From Planctomycetota bacterium (GTDB taxonomy: Bacteria > Planctomycetota > PLA2 > JAEUHO01), in assembly GCA_029259775.1 (NCBI GenBank), contig JAJDEN010000057.1, positions 1 through 64,000 of the forward strand: 64,000 bases of DNA, in the 5' to 3' direction. The position numbers were made by a program, and so were the translations under genes. Under the pieces are notes generated by a model, which did not search any database, had not been told where the DNA came from, and was given only the letters and a program-made list of their open reading frames with translations. Below are positions 55,369 through 64,000 of the stretch, piece after piece (position 1 is the first letter of the stretch; each line of letters opens with the position of its first letter).

Positions 55369-57348
55369 CTAGAGCAACGTGAAGGCCTCGTTGAGAGCAT
55401 CCGTCCGCGCGATGTAGTTTGCATCCAGGCTCAGCCGGAACATGCTGGGCGTGGGCTCGGGATCGCCGATCAGCCCCAGGATCGCGATGGCGAGCGCACG
55501 CACCTCGAAGTTCTTCTTCTTGGCGCGGGCCACCTCCGTGATGGCGGGCAGCGACGTCGGATCCTCGAGCTGCCCGAGCGCGCCGGCAGCCGCGATCTGC
55601 TCGCGCTGGCTGTCGGCCGTGCGCAGCTGCTTCACGAGGGCATCGGACTCGGGCGTGCCCGTCAGCAGGGAGAGCGCCAACGCGCCCGCACTGCGAGGCG
55701 CCAGCGTCCGTTCGTCGGCCATGACGGCGCGGAGCGCGGCGCGAACGCCTTCGTCGACGGCGCCGATCTGCGCCAGCGCAATGGCGGCGCGCGACCTGAG
55801 GGACGGTCCCGCGTTGCGCTCGTTGAGGACGGCCACCAGCCGGTCGCGGGCGGACGAGGCCTTCATGATCCCCAGCGCGACGGCGTAGGCGCCACGGAGG
55901 TCGTTGTCACCGCGCGGGCGGTCGAAGCCCGCAAGCAGGGTGTCGCGCGCCCCGCGGACGAACGTGCCGATCTTCTCGTGATGCGAGCCGATGTCACGCA
56001 CGGCCACGGCCAACGCGAGGGCGTGGAAGCCACGCACCGTGACGAAACTCTTCTGGGCGCGAGCGAGGAGGACCTCGTCCGCCTTGGTCTGCTCCAGGAT
56101 CACGGCCGAGTCCGTCTTCAGATCCGCGTGGACCACGCGCGCCAGTGCGATCTGCCCCAGGCCCTCGCTGAAGTGATCCGGCGCACTCTTCTCGGCGCGC
56201 AGGAGGGCCTTCACCGCGGTCAGGCGCTCGTCGGGCGACATGATCGTGGCGTTCGTACCCACAGCGAGACGGGCGGCGCGCTGGACGGGGTTCGGCAGGC
56301 GTCGATCCCCAAGGGAGCGCAGCACCAGCTGGAACCAGCCCTCGCCGCGCAGCTTGACGTACGTGGACAGCGCATGGGCACGTTCGAGATGCGACCACTT
56401 GCGCTTGAAGACAGGCACACCGGCCACGGCGCGACGCAGGTTCTCGTAGACCTTCGTCGGAATCGCCTTGCGCGGCTGCTGCCCCAGGGAGGTGAGCAGG
56501 GCGACCGGCAGATCCGGATCGTCATGCCGTTCGCCAAGCCGCTTGAGCAGTCCCTTCACGACGAGGCGGCCGTCCCGGCTGAAGGGACTCGCGTAGGGCT
56601 GGTCGGCGAGGAGGCCGAGGGAGAACGCGGCGAAGCAGCGGCACCGGATCGGGGCCTTCCCATCCTTGATGAGATCGAGCAGGCGCATGCGTGCCAGATC
56701 GAGGCTGATGGCGCCCAGTTGCTTCGTCTTCTCCGTGCGCCGCTGAAGGCCGACCGCGAGCGCGGCAGCCTCCCGCTCCAGCCGGCTGGCCGTGGTGCTC
56801 TCGGCGGTCTTGAGCAGCATGTCGAGCGTCTCGTCGGTCGCATCCACCTTCGCCAGGGCCAGCATGGCCGAGGCGGTGACGGTGTCCTTCTGACGCTTGC
56901 CCTTGCGGCGATCCAGCATCTCGAGCAGGAAAGGCTTGATGTGCTGGCGCGCGATCAGCGCGCGGCGCTCCTTCGTGAGTTCCTCGACCGTCGGCCCCTC
57001 GCTACGACCGGTCGTGATGCGGCGGGCGCGAAGCGCCTCGCCGCGATCCGGCAGGTAGGCCCAGCGGTTGAGCGCCCACCACGTGCCCCAGTAGACGTCG
57101 GGCAAGGCCCCGCGGGTCGTCGGGATGCCGCTGCCCGGGGTGACGACCGGAGCGCCGCGCTTGGGGCCGGACGGCGAGGGCGTCGTGGGGTCGCCCGGCG
57201 GGGCCCGTCCTCCCGGACCCTGGAATCGGCCGCCATGGGCGAACGCGGGCTCCGCTGCCAGCAACAGCACGGCGGCGGCCAGCCACGCGGCAGCGCGGGC
57301 CCCAAGCGGGGACCAGCAGCGGGTCAGGTGTCGGCGCAGGCGCTCCAT
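55369..57348 (-). CDS. Secreted HEAT-repeat protein (paralogue of the gene at 38890)
   Basis: The gene encodes 659 residues; GGAGG lies just before the ATG at 57348. A long-n-region signal peptide ends AEPAFAHGG. A Pro/Gly-rich region leads to VYWGTWWALNRWAYL and then about a dozen HEAT pairs (AALAVGLQRRTEK, AAIALAQIGAVDEGVRAAL, AAAGALGQLEDPTSLPAI). The C-terminus (ALAIAILGLIGDPEPTPSMFRLSLDANYIARTDALNEAFTLL in shorter blocks) parallels the ending of the 38890 gene. Probably a periplasmic scaffold of unknown partner. It is convergent with the thioredoxin-like gene. Confidence 0.82.
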   Translation of the reverse strand: MERLRRHLTRCWSPLGARAAAWLAAAVLLLAAEPAFAHGGRFQGPGGRAPPGDPTTPSPSGPKRGAPVVTPGSGIPTTRGALPDVYWGTWWALNRWAYLPDRGEALRARRITTGRSEGPTVEELTKERRALIARQHIKPFLLEMLDRRKGKRQKDTVTASAMLALAKVDATDETLDMLLKTAESTTASRLEREAAALAVGLQRRTEKTKQLGAISLDLARMRLLDLIKDGKAPIRCRCFAAFSLGLLADQPYASPFSRDGRLVVKGLLKRLGERHDDPDLPVALLTSLGQQPRKAIPTKVYENLRRAVAGVPVFKRKWSHLERAHALSTYVKLRGEGWFQLVLRSLGDRRLPNPVQRAARLAVGTNATIMSPDERLTAVKALLRAEKSAPDHFSEGLGQIALARVVHADLKTDSAVILEQTKADEVLLARAQKSFVTVRGFHALALAVAVRDIGSHHEKIGTFVRGARDTLLAGFDRPRGDNDLRGAYAVALGIMKASSARDRLVAVLNERNAGPSLRSRAAIALAQIGAVDEGVRAALRAVMADERTLAPRSAGALALSLLTGTPESDALVKQLRTADSQREQIAAAGALGQLEDPTSLPAITEVARAKKKNFEVRALAIAILGLIGDPEPTPSMFRLSLDANYIARTDALNEAFTLL

Positions 57349-57551
57349 CGATCCTCCGAGGGGGGCTGGTGGCGCACGACCAGTCTACGGACCGGTCCCA
57401 TCAAGGGTGGAAACGCGTCCGTTCGGGGGCGTGCGTCGCCAATTTCCTGCGCCGGGGGCGGATGCGGGCGTTCCGGGACGGTTGCCCTGGCGGAGCGCCC
57501 CCGGCACGATGGCCGCTTGGGGCCGGCTCGTGGGCCACGGGAGGGAGCGCG

Positions 57552-59003
57552 ATGCGATCGACTCTGTTCGGCCTGGCCGCCTTGGTGCTGCTCGCGGGGA
57601 CGGCCCATGCGGACGTGGCCCTGCCGTCGGTCTTCGGCAAGGACATGGTGCTCCAGCGTGGCCGCCCGGTCCCCGTGTGGGGCACGGCGAAGCCGAGCGA
57701 GAGCGTCACCGTGAGCGTCGCCGGCCAGACGCAGACGGCCCGCGCCGACACCAAGGGCCGTTGGCGCGTGACGCTGACGGCCATGAAGGCCGGCGGCCCG
57801 CACGAGATGGTGGTCCAGGCCGCCAACGAGATCCGGCTCACGGGCGTGCTCGTCGGCGACGTCTGGATCTGCTCCGGGCAGTCGAACATGCAGTGGCCCG
57901 TCAACCGCAGCGCGGATGCCACCAAGGAGATCGAAGCTGCCGACCATCCACAGATCCGCCTCCTCAGCGTGCCGCGCCGCCCGAAGGAAAGCCCGCAGAC
58001 CGACTTCCAGGGTGTCTGGGTGCCGTGTTCGCCGAAGACCGCCGGGGGGTTCTCCGCCGTGGCCTACTACTTCGGGCGCAAGCTGCACCAGCGGCTCGGC
58101 GTCCCGATCGGCCTCATCAACACGTCCTACGGGGGCACGCCGGCCGAGTCGTGGATGGACGCGAAGTCGCTGAAGAAGGAGCGCAAGCTCGCGCCTCTGC
58201 TCGGGCGCTGGAAGAAGAGACTCGACCGGGCGCGGCCCGGCGCAGGGGGCGACAAGGTGCGACAGAGCCCTCACCGCCCGGCCAACCTCTGGAACGGCAT
58301 GGTCGCCCCGCTCCTGCCGTACGCGATCCGCGGCGCGATCTGGTACCAGGGCGAGTCCAACGCCGGGCGCGCCGAGCAGTACATGACGCTGTTCCCCGCG
58401 ATGATCCGCGCGTGGCGCGCGAAATGGGGCCAAGGCGACTTCCCGTTCCATTTCGTGCAGCTCGCCAACTTCAAGGCGCGCCAGGAAGCGCCCGGTGAGA
58501 GCGCGTGGGCCGAGCTGCGTGAAGCCCAGCGCCTCACGCTCGCCGCCGTACCGGCCACGGGCATGGCCGTGATCATCGACATCGGCGAGGCGGGCAACAT
58601 CCACCCCAAGAACAAGCAGGACGTCGGGGCGCGCCTCGCCGCCCTCGCTCTCGCCAAGGACTACGGCGAGCGCGTGGTGCCCTCCGGGCCGCTCTACCGA
58701 AAGGCCGTCACCAACGGCAAGCGCCTCGTGCTGCACTTCGATCACGCCGAGGGGCTGTGCACCCAGGACGACGAGGCACTCGCCGGCTTCGCGGTCCGCG
58801 GGCCCGACAAGACCTGGGTCTGGGCCAAGGCGTCCATCCAGGGCACCACGGTGGTGCTGGAGCATCCCGCCGGCAAGAAGGTGCTGCACGCCCGCTACGG
58901 CTGGGCGGACAACCCCGCGTGCAACCTCGCCAACGGCGCCGAGCTGCCGGCCTCACCGTTCCGGACAGACAAGCTCCCGCTCACGACGGCGGGCAAGCAC
59001 TGA
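57552..59003 (+). CDS. Secreted sialate O-acetylesterase (SASA family)
   Basis: The gene encodes 483 residues from the ATG at 57552 after GGGAGGGAG, with a signal peptide ending GTAHA. An N-terminal beta domain (SVFGKDMVLQRGRPVPVWG) precedes the SGNH-type esterase core: GQSNMQWP with nucleophile Ser111, the motif GLINTSYGGTPAESWM, the block AIWYQGESNAG, and a likely catalytic His in GNIHPKNKQDVG. These match the sialate O-acetylesterase family, which removes acetyl groups from sugars. Acts outside the cytoplasm on acetylated glycans; exact glycan unknown. Confidence 0.92.
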   Translation: MRSTLFGLAALVLLAGTAHADVALPSVFGKDMVLQRGRPVPVWGTAKPSESVTVSVAGQTQTARADTKGRWRVTLTAMKAGGPHEMVVQAANEIRLTGVLVGDVWICSGQSNMQWPVNRSADATKEIEAADHPQIRLLSVPRRPKESPQTDFQGVWVPCSPKTAGGFSAVAYYFGRKLHQRLGVPIGLINTSYGGTPAESWMDAKSLKKERKLAPLLGRWKKRLDRARPGAGGDKVRQSPHRPANLWNGMVAPLLPYAIRGAIWYQGESNAGRAEQYMTLFPAMIRAWRAKWGQGDFPFHFVQLANFKARQEAPGESAWAELREAQRLTLAAVPATGMAVIIDIGEAGNIHPKNKQDVGARLAALALAKDYGERVVPSGPLYRKAVTNGKRLVLHFDHAEGLCTQDDEALAGFAVRGPDKTWVWAKASIQGTTVVLEHPAGKKVLHARYGWADNPACNLANGAELPASPFRTDKLPLTTAGKH

Positions 59004-59091
59004 GCCGAGAGCTCATCCACGACGCGTCGCGCCTGAACCCGGCAGCGCGGCAAGCCACGCCCGAGGCCGTGCTACGTTCGCGAACATCATC

Positions 59092-59874
59092 ATGGGATCG
59101 AAACTCCGCCTCCTCACGTGGAACATCCATAAGGGCATCGGCACGGACCGCCGCTACCGCCTGGACCGGGTGATCGACGTACTCCGCGATCTCGACGCGG
59201 ATGTCGTATGCCTGCAGGAGGTCGACCGTGGCGTGCCGCGCTCGTCCTTCGAAGACCAGGCCGATCGGCTCAGCCAAGCCCTCGGCTACGACCACGCGGC
59301 GCTCGGCCTGAACGTTCGCGTCAAGAAGGGCGCCTACGGGAACCTCACGCTGTCGCGCTATCCGCTCGAGGACATCCAGAACGTCGACTTGACGGTGCCC
59401 CCCAAGAAGCGTCGCTCGGGTTTGGTCGTGCGGGTGCGGGCTGGTCCGCCCGAGGGCTGGCTTGTCGCCAACGTGCACCTGGGTCTGATGCACATGGAGC
59501 GCCGCATCCAAGTGCGCCGTCTGCTGGCGCACCTCTTCGAAGGCGCCGCACCGGACCAGCCGCTGCTCATCGCCGGCGACTGGAACGAGTGGACCACGCG
59601 CCTCGTGCATGGCGCGCTGCGCGAGTTCGGGTTCCACGTCGCGCGCAGCGAGACGCAGCCGCGCGCTGTGAGGACATGGCCGAGCCGCCGACCCCTCGTG
59701 GCCCTCGACAAGGTCCTCTACCGCGACCCGATTCGCTGCCATCACGTCGTCTGCATCCGGGACGACGTGACGCGCGTGGCGAGCGATCACCTGCCCCTGA
59801 TGGTCGAGCTGGAAGCCCCGCTCAGTCCGCAGCAGACGACGGCGCAGCAGGTCGACCGCATTTCGCCAGAATGA
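59092..59874 (+). CDS. Endonuclease/exonuclease/phosphatase-family hydrolase
   Basis: The gene encodes 260 residues with no signal peptide. EEP-fold residues are visible: Asn11 in LLTWNIHKG, Glu43 in CLQEVDRG, a middle motif VANVHLGL, GDWNEW, and the terminal SDHLPL. These build the metal-dependent phosphodiester/phosphomonoester active site of the DNase I-like superfamily. Related bacterial proteins are often encoded beside cardiolipin synthase-like enzymes, as here (60512). Substrate not assigned. Its 3' end overlaps the next, convergent gene by 53 nt. Confidence 0.9.
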   Translation: MGSKLRLLTWNIHKGIGTDRRYRLDRVIDVLRDLDADVVCLQEVDRGVPRSSFEDQADRLSQALGYDHAALGLNVRVKKGAYGNLTLSRYPLEDIQNVDLTVPPKKRRSGLVVRVRAGPPEGWLVANVHLGLMHMERRIQVRRLLAHLFEGAAPDQPLLIAGDWNEWTTRLVHGALREFGFHVARSETQPRAVRTWPSRRPLVALDKVLYRDPIRCHHVVCIRDDVTRVASDHLPLMVELEAPLSPQQTTAQQVDRISPE

Positions 59875-60454
59875 GCATCGCCACGACGGCGCCGACCAAG
59901 TTGGACACCAGATCCCAGCCGGTGTTCACGTAACCGCCGACATTCGTGTTTGGCAGCGTCTGGGTCGCAGCGAACTCGATGACTTCGTTCAACGCACCAA
60001 AGCCCAGCGCGGCGGCACCGCAGAGCAGCAGACGGCCGAACGTGGGCCGTGTCGATGCATGGATCGCCTCGAGTCCCTGCCAGCACACCCACGTCGTCAC
60101 GCCGAAGCCGTACGCGTGCACGAGCTGGTCGTACTTCAGGTGCTCGGGAATCAGCCACAGGCTGTAGAGCACCGCGTTGGGGGGCTGAAACGGCCAGCCG
60201 GAGGGCAGCGGGACGAGGCCGCCGGCCATGTGCACGAGGCCCCAGATCGACAAGCACCAGAGCGCTCCCGAGGTGAGGTTCACGCGCAGGTGGACCGCGG
60301 CCACCGCCGTGACGAGGCCCAGCATCGTGACGATGTAGAAGAGGAACTCGCTGTTTCCAAGCCAGAGCGCCGCGACAACCGCGGCCAGGAGGTAGGCTGC
60401 CGTGCAGACAGCGACGGCTGCCGTCGCCGTGCGAGTAGGAGGCTTGACCATCAT
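59822..60454 (-). CDS. YjdF/DUF2238-type inner membrane protein
   Basis: The gene encodes 210 residues with six membrane helices. KYDQLVHAYGFGVTTWVCWQ, FGALNEVIEFAAT and NVGGYVNTGWDLVSNLVGA follow the YjdF/DUF2238 pattern, where acidic and His residues line the membrane. Biochemical role unknown. Two adjacent ATGs (60454 and 60451) are possible starts. The 3' end overlaps the EEP gene by 53 nt on the other strand. Confidence 0.82.
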   Translation of the reverse strand: MMVKPPTRTATAAVAVCTAAYLLAAVVAALWLGNSEFLFYIVTMLGLVTAVAAVHLRVNLTSGALWCLSIWGLVHMAGGLVPLPSGWPFQPPNAVLYSLWLIPEHLKYDQLVHAYGFGVTTWVCWQGLEAIHASTRPTFGRLLLCGAAALGFGALNEVIEFAATQTLPNTNVGGYVNTGWDLVSNLVGAVVAMLILAKCGRPAAPSSAAD

Positions 60455-60511
60455 GCAGCTGCCCAGCCTACATCGCCCGCTGGATCGAACCGGCGGCCGA
60501 GGCGTGGGCGC

Positions 60512-61945
60512 GTGATCGAGGATCTCTTCGGAAGCGCCTGGGCCCTGGTCTACCTGGCATTCCTCGTCGGGATGATCGTGCTCGTCTTGCTGCGCAAGCG
60601 CGAGCCCCCCGCCGCGATCGGATGGTCGCTCGCCATCGTCCTGCTCCCCTTGATCGGATCCGTCGCCTTCGTGCTGTTCGGTCTGACGCGCATGCCACGC
60701 CGCCTGCGCAAGAAGATGCGCCACCGCGCGACGTTCGCCGGGCGGTCTCCGCACGCCCTGGCAGCGGCCATGCCAACCACGGGCGCCTGGGCCTCCATGG
60801 ACCGCCTGATGCAGCACGTGGGCGAGCCCCCCGTAACCCACGGCAGCCGCGTAGCGTTGCTCGAACAAGGCGCAGCGGCCTTCGACCGGATGTTTGCGGC
60901 GGTCGCGGCCGCCAAGCACCACGTCCACGTGGAGATGTACATCTTCCGCAACGACAAGCTCGGACGGCACCTGCTGGACCTGCTCGTCGAACGCGCCGAG
61001 GCGGGCGTGGAGGTGCGACTGTGCGTCGATTACGTAGGGACGCTGGGGCGCTGGCGCCTGCTGCGCCGACTGCGTCGCGCCGGGGGCGAGGGGGCCGTCT
61101 TCCTACCGCTCTTCGCGATCGGCAAGCGCTTCGTCCCAAACCTCCGGAACCACCGCAAGATCCTCGTGTGCGACGGCCAGACGGCGTTCTTCGGCGGGCT
61201 CAACGTCGGTGAGGAGTACCTCGGACGTCGCAAGCTCGCGCGCGATTGGTGCGATCTGCAAGTGGAGGTGACCGGACCGGCCGTGTCCGATATCCAGCGG
61301 GTGTTCGTCGAGGACTGGGATTTCGCCGCCGGCAAGCTGCTCTCCGGACAGGCGTACTTTCCCGAGCCGCGGAGCGATGCGGATAGCGCGGGGAACTCCG
61401 CCATACAGGTGGTCAGCGGCGGCCCGGATCGCGAGGTGAACCCGATCCGCGAAGCGTTCTTCCAGGCGTTCACCCACGAGCCGCGTCAGCTGCGGATCGC
61501 TTCACCGTACGTCGTCCCGGACCCGGGCTTGCGCGACGCACTCAAGCATGCTGCGCGTCGCGGGGTGCGCGTGGATGTCATCACGCAGAGCTGGCCGCCG
61601 GACAACTACCTGGCTGAACTCGCGGGGTCCTACTACTTCGACGAACTGCTGGCGGCCGGCGTCCACATCCATCGGTACATGCCCGGCATGATGCACGGCA
61701 AGTTGATCGTCGCCGGCGACGACCTGGCGATCCTCGGCTCCGCGAACCTCGACAACCGCAGCCTGCAGCTCAACTTCGAGCTGGTGGGCCTCTTCTTCAG
61801 TCCCGACGACGTCGCTGTGATGCGCACGCGCTTCGACGAGATGCTCGCGCGCAGCGAAGAGCTGACGCCGGAGCGCTACGCCGAGCGCGGCCGGCTGCGC
61901 CGCGTCGGCGAGGGCCTGGCCCGACTCCTCGCTCCGCTGATGTGA
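60512..61945 (+). CDS. Cardiolipin synthase-like phospholipase D-family protein
   Basis: The gene encodes 477 residues from a GTG at 60512, with GAGG about 9 nt upstream; two membrane helices lie in the first 60 residues as in bacterial Cls. The first HKD motif is complete (His214, Lys216, Asp221 in HRKILVCD). The second has HGKLIVAGDD, where the Asp expected at position 402 is Gly and an Asp follows one residue later. GGLNVGEEYLGR and GSANLDNRS are the usual companions. It should join two phosphatidylglycerols to make cardiolipin at the inner membrane. Confidence 0.9.
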   Translation: MIEDLFGSAWALVYLAFLVGMIVLVLLRKREPPAAIGWSLAIVLLPLIGSVAFVLFGLTRMPRRLRKKMRHRATFAGRSPHALAAAMPTTGAWASMDRLMQHVGEPPVTHGSRVALLEQGAAAFDRMFAAVAAAKHHVHVEMYIFRNDKLGRHLLDLLVERAEAGVEVRLCVDYVGTLGRWRLLRRLRRAGGEGAVFLPLFAIGKRFVPNLRNHRKILVCDGQTAFFGGLNVGEEYLGRRKLARDWCDLQVEVTGPAVSDIQRVFVEDWDFAAGKLLSGQAYFPEPRSDADSAGNSAIQVVSGGPDREVNPIREAFFQAFTHEPRQLRIASPYVVPDPGLRDALKHAARRGVRVDVITQSWPPDNYLAELAGSYYFDELLAAGVHIHRYMPGMMHGKLIVAGDDLAILGSANLDNRSLQLNFELVGLFFSPDDVAVMRTRFDEMLARSEELTPERYAERGRLRRVGEGLARLLAPLM

Positions 61946-61972
61946 CGCACGCTGCGGCCCGTCCAAGAGAGC

Positions 61973-64000
61973 CTAGTACACGATGATCTGGATCACCGTG
62001 GTCGTGCTCCCCGTCGCGTTCGTCGCGGTGACCGTGTAGTTGGTCTGGCCCTGGGCACCTGTCGGTGTGCCCGAGATCACGCCGCTGGTCGTGTTCAGGC
62101 TGATTCCGGCTGGCAGCGCCGGGGAGACAGAGTAGGAGGCGATCGCGCCGCCCGCGGCGGTGGGCGACATGTTGGCGATCGGCGTCGATACATAGCCGAT
62201 GTTCGGCGAGTTCGAATACGACAGGGCGGACGGAGCGCCCAACGTGACCGTGATGTTCACCGTGGCTGTAGCCGAGCCCGACGCATTCGTGGCCGTCACG
62301 GTGTAGTTGGCCGCTCCGCTGGTGGCGGAGGGCGTTCCGGAGATCACGCCCGTCGTCGTGCTGAAGACGAGGCCTGCCGGCAAGGCCGGGGCGATGGCCC
62401 ATGTCGCGACGGTGCCCCCCGAGATGGTGGGCGTGTTGTCCGTGATGGCCGTCCCGGTGCCATAGCTCACCGGCGTCGTGTACGAGAGCCCCGACGGCGC
62501 CTGGAGCGTGGCGTTGACGGTGATGTTGATCACAGCCGTCGTCGTCCCGGCGGCGTTGGTTCCCGTCACCGTGTAGTTCGCCGCCGCGGTGGCGCTTGTA
62601 GGCGTACCGGTGAGGGCGCCCGTCGTGGTGCTCAACGAGAGCCCCGCCGGCAACGCCGGGGCGACGCTGTAGCTCGTGATCGCGCCCCCGCCGTTCGACG
62701 GCGTGTTGGCGGTGATCGCCGTACCCACGGTGTAGCTCACGGGCGTGGCGTACGTCAGTCCCGAGGGCGCCACCGGGGCGACCGTGATGTTCACGGTCGC
62801 CGACGTCGTGCCGGCCACGTTCGTGCCGGTGACCGTGTAGTCCGCCGCGGCGGAGACGACGCTCGGCCTGCCGGAAATGCCACCCGTCACGGGCTCGAGA
62901 GACAAGCCGGCGGGCAGAGCCGGAGAGACGGTGTAGCCGGCGATCGGACCGCCCGTACTCGTGGGCAGGTTCGGGACGATGCCGACGCCCTCCGTGTACG
63001 TCACGGGGGACGCATAGGCCAATCCGGCCGGCGGCGTCGAGGCATCCAGGATCGCGAGCTGCCCGCGGGCGATGCCGGCAGGTGCCAGCGTGGTGTGCAC
63101 ATTCACGTAGAACCGCTCGGGCGCTGCGAGCAACCGTGCCATCGTGCGCCCGGTAAAGGGTGCGTCCCCGGTCACGAAGGTGCCCGACACCGTCACGTTG
63201 TCGCCGCCGAGCAGGTCGATCACGACGGGACCGTTCAAGCCCGCGTCGGCGTCGTGCACGTGACCTGTGGTGAGCGTCGCCGCGGAGGGAACCGACATGT
63301 CGATCGAGAACGACGCATCGAACATGCTGCGCAGCACGACACTGGCCGTGCCCGCGGCACTCGGGTCCACGACGGTGACCTCGTTGGCACCGCTGAGGAC
63401 GGTGGAGAGCGTGATGGGCTGTTGCGACAGTTGCGCACGAGCTACGCCGCCCGGATCCACGGTCGTGTGGAAGTTGAAGTAGAAGGCGTCGGGGTCGGCG
63501 ATCATGCGCGTCAGGAGATCCTGGGAGCAGGTGACACTGCCTTCGGCGGAGAACGACGTGCTGTTGGCGACGAAGTCCGCGCCGGCCATCAAGTCGATCA
63601 CGACCGGCCCATCCGTGCCTGCATCTCCGTCGTGCACGTGGGCTGACGTGATGGAGCCGATGCCCTGGGCCAAAGGCACGGCCAGGTGGGCACGCCCGCC
63701 CGTGAAGCTCTCGATGTGAAGGGCTGCGCCGCCTCTCGCGACGCCGTCCATGGGCGGGGTCGTCTCGTTCGCCGCGTCCAGACGGGCCCAGAATTCGACA
63801 GGGCCATCCGTGAGCTGCCCACGCGCAACACCGGCGGGGACGGCGGCGGTGTGGACGTTGATGTAGAAGGCGCCGAGGTCGTTGCAGACGCGGGCGAGTT
63901 GAAGCAGCGTCGGCGTCACGGCGCCCGTCATGAGACCGGTTCCCGGGTCCGTGGTAGCGCTGCCGGGCTCGAGATCGATGAGCACGGCGCCGTCGACACC
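61973..64000 (-). CDS. Large CHRD- and putative-Ig-repeat surface protein (5' end outside window)
   Basis: At least 675 residues are visible; the frame is open to the right edge and begins mid-domain (DGAVLIDLEPGS), so the start is missing. Three CHRD (chordin-type) domains come first, each with HVHDGDAGTDGPVVIDL-like and YVNVHTTLAPAGIARGQL-like halves. Four putative Ig-like repeats of about 85 residues follow, with YTVTGTNAAGTTTAVINITV-type ends. This is a surface or secreted adhesive architecture. The Ig repeats show as an approximately 250-nt periodicity in the DNA. It is convergent with the cardiolipin synthase-like gene, 27 nt apart. Confidence 0.87.
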   Translation of the reverse strand, partial: GVDGAVLIDLEPGSATTDPGTGLMTGAVTPTLLQLARVCNDLGAFYINVHTAAVPAGVARGQLTDGPVEFWARLDAANETTPPMDGVARGGAALHIESFTGGRAHLAVPLAQGIGSITSAHVHDGDAGTDGPVVIDLMAGADFVANSTSFSAEGSVTCSQDLLTRMIADPDAFYFNFHTTVDPGGVARAQLSQQPITLSTVLSGANEVTVVDPSAAGTASVVLRSMFDASFSIDMSVPSAATLTTGHVHDADAGLNGPVVIDLLGGDNVTVSGTFVTGDAPFTGRTMARLLAAPERFYVNVHTTLAPAGIARGQLAILDASTPPAGLAYASPVTYTEGVGIVPNLPTSTGGPIAGYTVSPALPAGLSLEPVTGGISGRPSVVSAAADYTVTGTNVAGTTSATVNITVAPVAPSGLTYATPVSYTVGTAITANTPSNGGGAITSYSVAPALPAGLSLSTTTGALTGTPTSATAAANYTVTGTNAAGTTTAVINITVNATLQAPSGLSYTTPVSYGTGTAITDNTPTISGGTVATWAIAPALPAGLVFSTTTGVISGTPSATSGAANYTVTATNASGSATATVNITVTLGAPSALSYSNSPNIGYVSTPIANMSPTAAGGAIASYSVSPALPAGISLNTTSGVISGTPTGAQGQTNYTVTATNATGSTTTVIQIIVY

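Overview
This is a 64 kb chromosomal window of about two-thirds GC from a free-living Gram-negative-type bacterium. The repertoire is most consistent with Planctomycetota: many secreted HEAT-repeat proteins, large secreted proteins made of carboxypeptidase-regulatory-like repeats, a Ser/Thr kinase with a C-terminal membrane anchor, an FHA-GGDEF protein, CHRD/Ig-like surface proteins, and an E. coli-type fumarate reductase. No rRNA or marker gene fixes the phylum, so this is an inference. No prophage, insertion sequence or CRISPR array was seen. Genes are dense, and many begin with a signal peptide or lipobox.

Layout. 1-9.8 kb: a partial secreted protein, a HEAT plus alpha/alpha-toroid protein, a cyclic-di-GMP group (PilZ protein, receiver/HD-GYP phosphodiesterase, processive family-2 glycosyltransferase) and ligA. 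9.9-22 kb: a secreted gluzincin-like protein, a possible secretin-like protein, an aldo/keto reductase, an M3 oligoendopeptidase, a TP-repeat beta-propeller lipoprotein, a secreted alpha/beta-hydrolase, and a secreted propeller gene with one in-frame TGA. 22-27.4 kb: two giant secreted repeat proteins. 27.5-30.9 kb: a DoxX/ABC/binding protein/FecCD-type permease operon. 31-36.1 kb: a Ski2-like helicase, a Ser/Thr kinase, a cluster of palindromic repeats and a small membrane protein. 36.2-41 kb: tRNA-Gly(GCC) with promoter and terminator, a small SET-domain protein, a metzincin-like lipoprotein and a HEAT protein. 41.3-50.4 kb: a molybdopterin oxidoreductase with a fused ferredoxin-NrfD partner, a small lipoprotein, a pirin, and frdABCD. 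50.4-64 kb: an ECF sigma factor coupled to a membrane regulator, an internally deleted DUF3052 remnant, FHA-GGDEF, a thioredoxin-like gene with one in-frame TGA, a second HEAT paralogue, a sialate O-acetylesterase, an EEP phosphatase/nuclease, a YjdF-type membrane protein, a cardiolipin synthase-like protein and a CHRD/Ig surface protein cut by the window edge.

Most notable. Two secreted-protein genes (54274-55338 and 20884-22014) are each interrupted by a single in-frame TGA, and coding clearly continues after it. In both, a hairpin with a GUC apical loop lies 18-20 nt after the TGA, which is where a bacterial SECIS element sits. In the 54274 gene the TGA falls at the redox position of a thioredoxin-like fold, and the hairpin is written with clustered A-ending codons that are rare elsewhere in this genome. 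These are candidate undescribed selenoproteins. Nonsense mutation or sequencing error remains the alternative, and no selA, selB, selC or selD gene is in the window.

How genes work together. Cyclic-di-GMP turnover and sensing (HD-GYP, PilZ, FHA-GGDEF) probably connect to exopolysaccharide synthesis by the adjacent glycosyltransferase. The Mo/NrfD complex and frdABCD point to quinone-linked anaerobic or sulfur-compound respiration. Several hairpins in short intergenic gaps could end or regulate transcripts.
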